From Solirubrobacterales bacterium (GTDB lineage Bacteria; Actinomycetota; Thermoleophilia; Solirubrobacterales; 70-9): a DNA stretch of 7,420 bases. Of this stretch, positions 6,006-7,420 are shown one piece after another. Made by a program: the position numbers and the translations under genes. Each line of letters begins with the position of its first letter. The stretch's first letter is position 1. Where the stretch lies: positions 1 through 7,420 of the forward strand of contig JACDBR010000298.1 of assembly GCA_013694825.1 (NCBI GenBank), written 5' to 3'. The notes beneath the pieces are model-generated. The model saw only the letters and a program-made list of their open reading frames with translations, ran no database searches and was not told the origin of the DNA.

Positions 6006-7202
6006 CTAGACGTCCCGGGCGCAGCGGATGCCGGCGAAGATCTGGCGCCGCCCTGGCAGATCCCAGTTGCGAAGGCTGGAGCGGACCAGGTTGCGCCGCG
6101 TCGCCCACGAGCCGCCGCGCAGGACCCGGTGGGCGGGGCCGAAGCAGACCTCCGAGTACTCGGGGTAGGGGAAGGCGCGGAATCCCGGGTAGGCACGGAA
6201 CTCGCTGGACGTCCACTCCCAAACGTCTCCGAGCATCCCGAGCGCGCCGCAATGGCTGGCGCCGGCGGGGCGCAGCCCGGGCGACTGGGCTCCGAACGAG
6301 AGCTGATCGAGGTTGCCCTCCCCGGGATCGGCCCCGCGCGCCGCCGCCTCCCATTCGAGTTCGCTTGGCAGACGCTTTCCCGCCCACTCGGCGAACGCCG
6401 AGGCTTGATGGAAGTCGACGTGGACGACGGGCTCGGAGGCGACGAGCTCGCGAGTCCGCCCCATCGTCGTGCGCACCCAGCCGCCGGAACCGTCGCGGCT
6501 CCAGTACATCGGCGGCTCTGCTCCCGTGTCCTCGACGAACGCGGCGTAGGCCTCGTTGGTCACCGGCAGGCGATCGAGCTCGAACGACCCGACAACGACC
6601 GCGTGGCGATCTCGCTCGTTGTCATATGCGAAGCCTTGGGGCCCGGCGCCGATCTCGACCTCGCCGCCGGGGTGGGCGACCATCTCCGGGCCCGCGGAGG
6701 GGCGGCGAGCCTCCGGTGCCGGATAGGTGCGAACCGGCTCGTAGCGCTCGGTCATCTGGATGGTCTGAAGCATCGTCTCGTTGTGCTGGTGCTCGTGGGC
6801 GAGCAGCAGCTCGTAGACGAAGCCGCCCTGGAGCAGCGGATTCGAGTCGTCGAAGGAGACCTCCTCGAGAACCTCGTATGTGCGCTCCCGGACCGCGTCG
6901 AGATACACACGCAGCTCCTCGCCGGAGAGAATCGGAAGCTCCCCGCGCTCCGGCCGGGGTTGCTCGATCGCGTCATAGAGCGCGCCGAGCTCGCCGCGAA
7001 GCGGCCCGCGCCCACCGATCTGCTGGACCAGCCAGAGGTCCTCGAAGGAGGCGATGTGACCGAGGTCCCAGATCAGCGGGCTGAGGATCGGAGCGTAGAT
7101 CCTCTGCGTCTGAACCTCGTCGAGCGGAGCGAGTAGCTCCAAGGTCCGCTGGCGCGCCTCCGCGAGGCGGTCGGAGATCCAATGCTTAGCGTTAGCCCGC
7201 AC
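6006..7202 (-). CDS. egtB: Ergothioneine sulfoxide synthase EgtB
   Basis: 398-residue non-heme iron enzyme that joins hercynine to a thiol (gamma-glutamylcysteine or cysteine) with O2, forming the C-S bond and sulfoxide. It has the two usual domains. The N-terminal DinB-like helical domain (about 5-155) carries the iron ligands: H49 in LGHIASFEDLW and the HxxxH pair H136/H140 in LAHEHQHNETM, matching H51, H134 and H138 of the M. thermoresistibile enzyme. The C-terminal formylglycine-generating-enzyme-like domain (about 172-398) shows YDNERDRHAV, LPVTNEAYAAF, KRLPSELEWEAAARG, LGDVWEWTSSEFRAYPGF, FPYPEYSEVCFG, RVLRGGSWAT, NWDLPGRRQIFAGIRCARDV. The start is a GTG at 7202 with only a weak GAG upstream. 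egtD follows after 8 bases. egtA, egtC and egtE are absent from the window, so the thiol donor cannot be settled; lack of nearby egtA/egtC would fit, but not prove, use of cysteine. Confidence 0.96.
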   Translation of the reverse strand: MRANAKHWISDRLAEARQRTLELLAPLDEVQTQRIYAPILSPLIWDLGHIASFEDLWLVQQIGGRGPLRGELGALYDAIEQPRPERGELPILSGEELRVYLDAVRERTYEVLEEVSFDDSNPLLQGGFVYELLLAHEHQHNETMLQTIQMTERYEPVRTYPAPEARRPSAGPEMVAHPGGEVEIGAGPQGFAYDNERDRHAVVVGSFELDRLPVTNEAYAAFVEDTGAEPPMYWSRDGSGGWVRTTMGRTRELVASEPVVHVDFHQASAFAEWAGKRLPSELEWEAAARGADPGEGNLDQLSFGAQSPGLRPAGASHCGALGMLGDVWEWTSSEFRAYPGFRAFPYPEYSEVCFGPAHRVLRGGSWATRRNLVRSSLRNWDLPGRRQIFAGIRCARDV

Positions 7203-7220
7203 CGAGGACTCGATCCGCCG

Positions 7221-7226
7221 ACCCTA
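7221..7226 (-). promoter_or_regulatory. Candidate -10 box (TAGGGT) for egtBD
   Basis: On the minus strand TAGGGT matches TANNNT and ends 18 bases before the GTG of egtB, which would give a leader of about 10-12 bases. A TTCACA (7252-7247) resembles a -35 box but is 20 bases away, longer than the ideal 17, so this is only a candidate. Confidence 0.35.
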
Positions 7227-7292
7227 CCCGGCTGCCATCGCCGGCCTGTGAAGTTCCCGCTCGGACGGCTCACCCGCGGCGCCGATCCGTGG

Positions 7293-7304
7293 GCTCCTCG
7301 GAGC
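7293..7304. promoter_or_regulatory. Inverted repeat GCTCC-TC-GGAGC, possible operator
   Basis: Perfect 5-bp arms around two bases, located 36 bases upstream of the TAGAGT hexamer of the plus-strand SDR gene and about 70 bases upstream of the egtB -10 candidate. It is placed as an activator or repressor site could be, but such short GC palindromes arise by chance in this composition. Confidence 0.2.
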
Positions 7305-7315
7305 GCTCTGATTGT

Positions 7316-7331
7316 GGAAACGCGGCGTTCC
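7316..7331. promoter_or_regulatory. Imperfect inverted repeat in the SDR promoter, possible operator
   Basis: GGAAACGC and GCGTTCC form 7-bp arms (one unpaired A) around a single G. The element lies just upstream of the TAGAGT hexamer, where a repressor would block RNA polymerase. The left arm, GGAAAC, also resembles the -35 element of some ECF sigma factors (GGAAC), 19 bases from TAGAGT. Both readings are inference. Confidence 0.25.
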
Positions 7332-7340
7332 GGATGCGGC

Positions 7341-7346
7341 TAGAGT
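7341..7346 (+). promoter_or_regulatory. Candidate -10 box (TAGAGT) for the right-edge SDR gene
   Basis: TAGAGT fits the actinobacterial -10 consensus TANNNT and ends 9 bases before the ATG at 7356. No Shine-Dalgarno is found in those 9 bases (GCCGCCGCG), so the transcript is probably leaderless or nearly so. A TTGTGG at 7312-7317 resembles a -35 box, but the 23-base spacing is too long for a standard promoter. Confidence 0.45.
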
Positions 7347-7355
7347 GCCGCCGCG

Positions 7356-7420
7356 ATGAAGACCGACGGACAGGCAGCGCTGGTGGTCGGCGGAGCGTCA
7401 GGGCTCGGCGAGGCGACGGC
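7356..7420 (+). CDS. Short-chain dehydrogenase/reductase, N-terminal fragment (partial)
   Basis: The ATG at 7356 opens a frame reaching the window end, 21 full codons. After MKTDGQA the sequence ALVVGGASGLGEATA has the first beta strand and glycine-rich NAD(P)-binding loop of classical SDRs (the usual TGxxxGxG, here GGASGLGE with the first Thr replaced by Gly). GGASGLGEAT is common in type-II 3-hydroxyacyl-CoA dehydrogenase (HSD10-like) SDRs, so a fatty-acid or acyl-CoA substrate is a reasonable guess, but the fragment is too short to be sure. It is divergent from egtB and appears to be expressed from its own promoter. Confidence 0.8.
   Translation, partial: MKTDGQAALVVGGASGLGEAT

Larger units (their letters stand above)
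7203..7355. other. Divergent intergenic region between egtB and an SDR gene
   Basis: 153 bases with no convincing gene. It must hold the promoter of the egtBD genes (minus) and probably that of the SDR gene (plus). I see candidate -10 boxes for both and two inverted repeats on the SDR side, described separately. A short minus-strand open frame crossing it is a shadow lacking codon bias or a known motif. No riboswitch or tRNA-like fold is evident. Confidence 0.6.

Noticed and set aside
4958..6196. 412-codon minus-strand frame across egtD
   Set aside because: Arginine-rich nonsense-like translation in a different frame from egtD; no start context or domain.
5998..6387. N-terminal extension of EgtD to 465 residues
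   Set aside because: It lies inside egtB in another frame and is low-complexity Arg/Pro/Gly. EgtD from 5997 has the normal length and motifs.
5870..7136. Long plus-strand frames of 404 and 335 codons opposite egtB and egtD
   Set aside because: Arg/Pro/Gly/Ser-rich compositions without motifs; they mirror the codon bias of the minus-strand genes, which are certain.
1..7420. CRISPR arrays, insertion sequences, tRNA or rRNA genes, prophage or defence genes
   Set aside because: I found no regular direct repeats, transposase motifs, terminal inverted repeats, RNA-gene sequences or defence-type domains on either strand.

Overview
The window is very GC-rich and almost fully coding. Its codon use is strongly G/C-ending, it uses GTG and TTG starts, its spacers are short, and many long antisense shadow frames are open. 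With the gene content (GlpX-type fructose bisphosphatase, EgtB/EgtD, YihY) this points to a high-GC actinobacterium. A member of the Thermoleophilia/Solirubrobacterales is my best guess; it is an inference from style and not proven by any one gene.

Left part (1-2345), plus strand: three genes head to tail. The first is the end of a lysine/arginine/alanine-rich, histone-tail-like protein cut by the window edge. It overlaps a YihY/BrkB-family inner-membrane protein, which overlaps a two-part protein: an unrecognised N-terminal domain, a Pro/Glu linker and a C-terminal SRPBCC (START-like) domain. Both junctions have a GTGA stop/start overlap, so the three are probably translationally coupled. 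A short hairpin over the last stop codon is a candidate terminator, facing the convergent gene 17 bp away.

Middle and right part (2363-7202), minus strand, in transcription order: egtB (sulfoxide synthase), egtD (histidine trimethylase), a small four-helix membrane protein, glpX (class II fructose-1,6-bisphosphatase) and an atypical SDR/NmrA-like NAD(P)-binding protein. egtB and egtD are 8 bp apart and form a two-gene ergothioneine core; egtA, egtC and egtE are not in the window. EgtD keeps every substrate-binding residue I can match to the mycobacterial enzyme. The membrane gene and glpX overlap by 4 bases (TTGA), and glpX has a TTG start. The SDR gene follows glpX after an 85-base spacer with overlapping inverted repeats.

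Right edge (7203-7420): a 153-bp divergent intergenic region holds candidate promoters for egtB (minus) and for a second, classical SDR dehydrogenase (plus), of which only the first 21 codons are present. Candidate -10 hexamers (TANNNT) lie exactly 9 bases before the ATG of both this gene and the membrane gene, a geometry that suggests near-leaderless mRNAs.

Nothing here is a clear new defence or mobile system, and I see no tRNA, rRNA, CRISPR array or insertion sequence. The points most worth a second look are the unrecognised domain fused to SRPBCC, the SDR that lacks the DUF2867 domain its close family usually carries while an SRPBCC gene sits convergently beside it, and the uncharacterised membrane protein coupled to glpX next to the egt genes.
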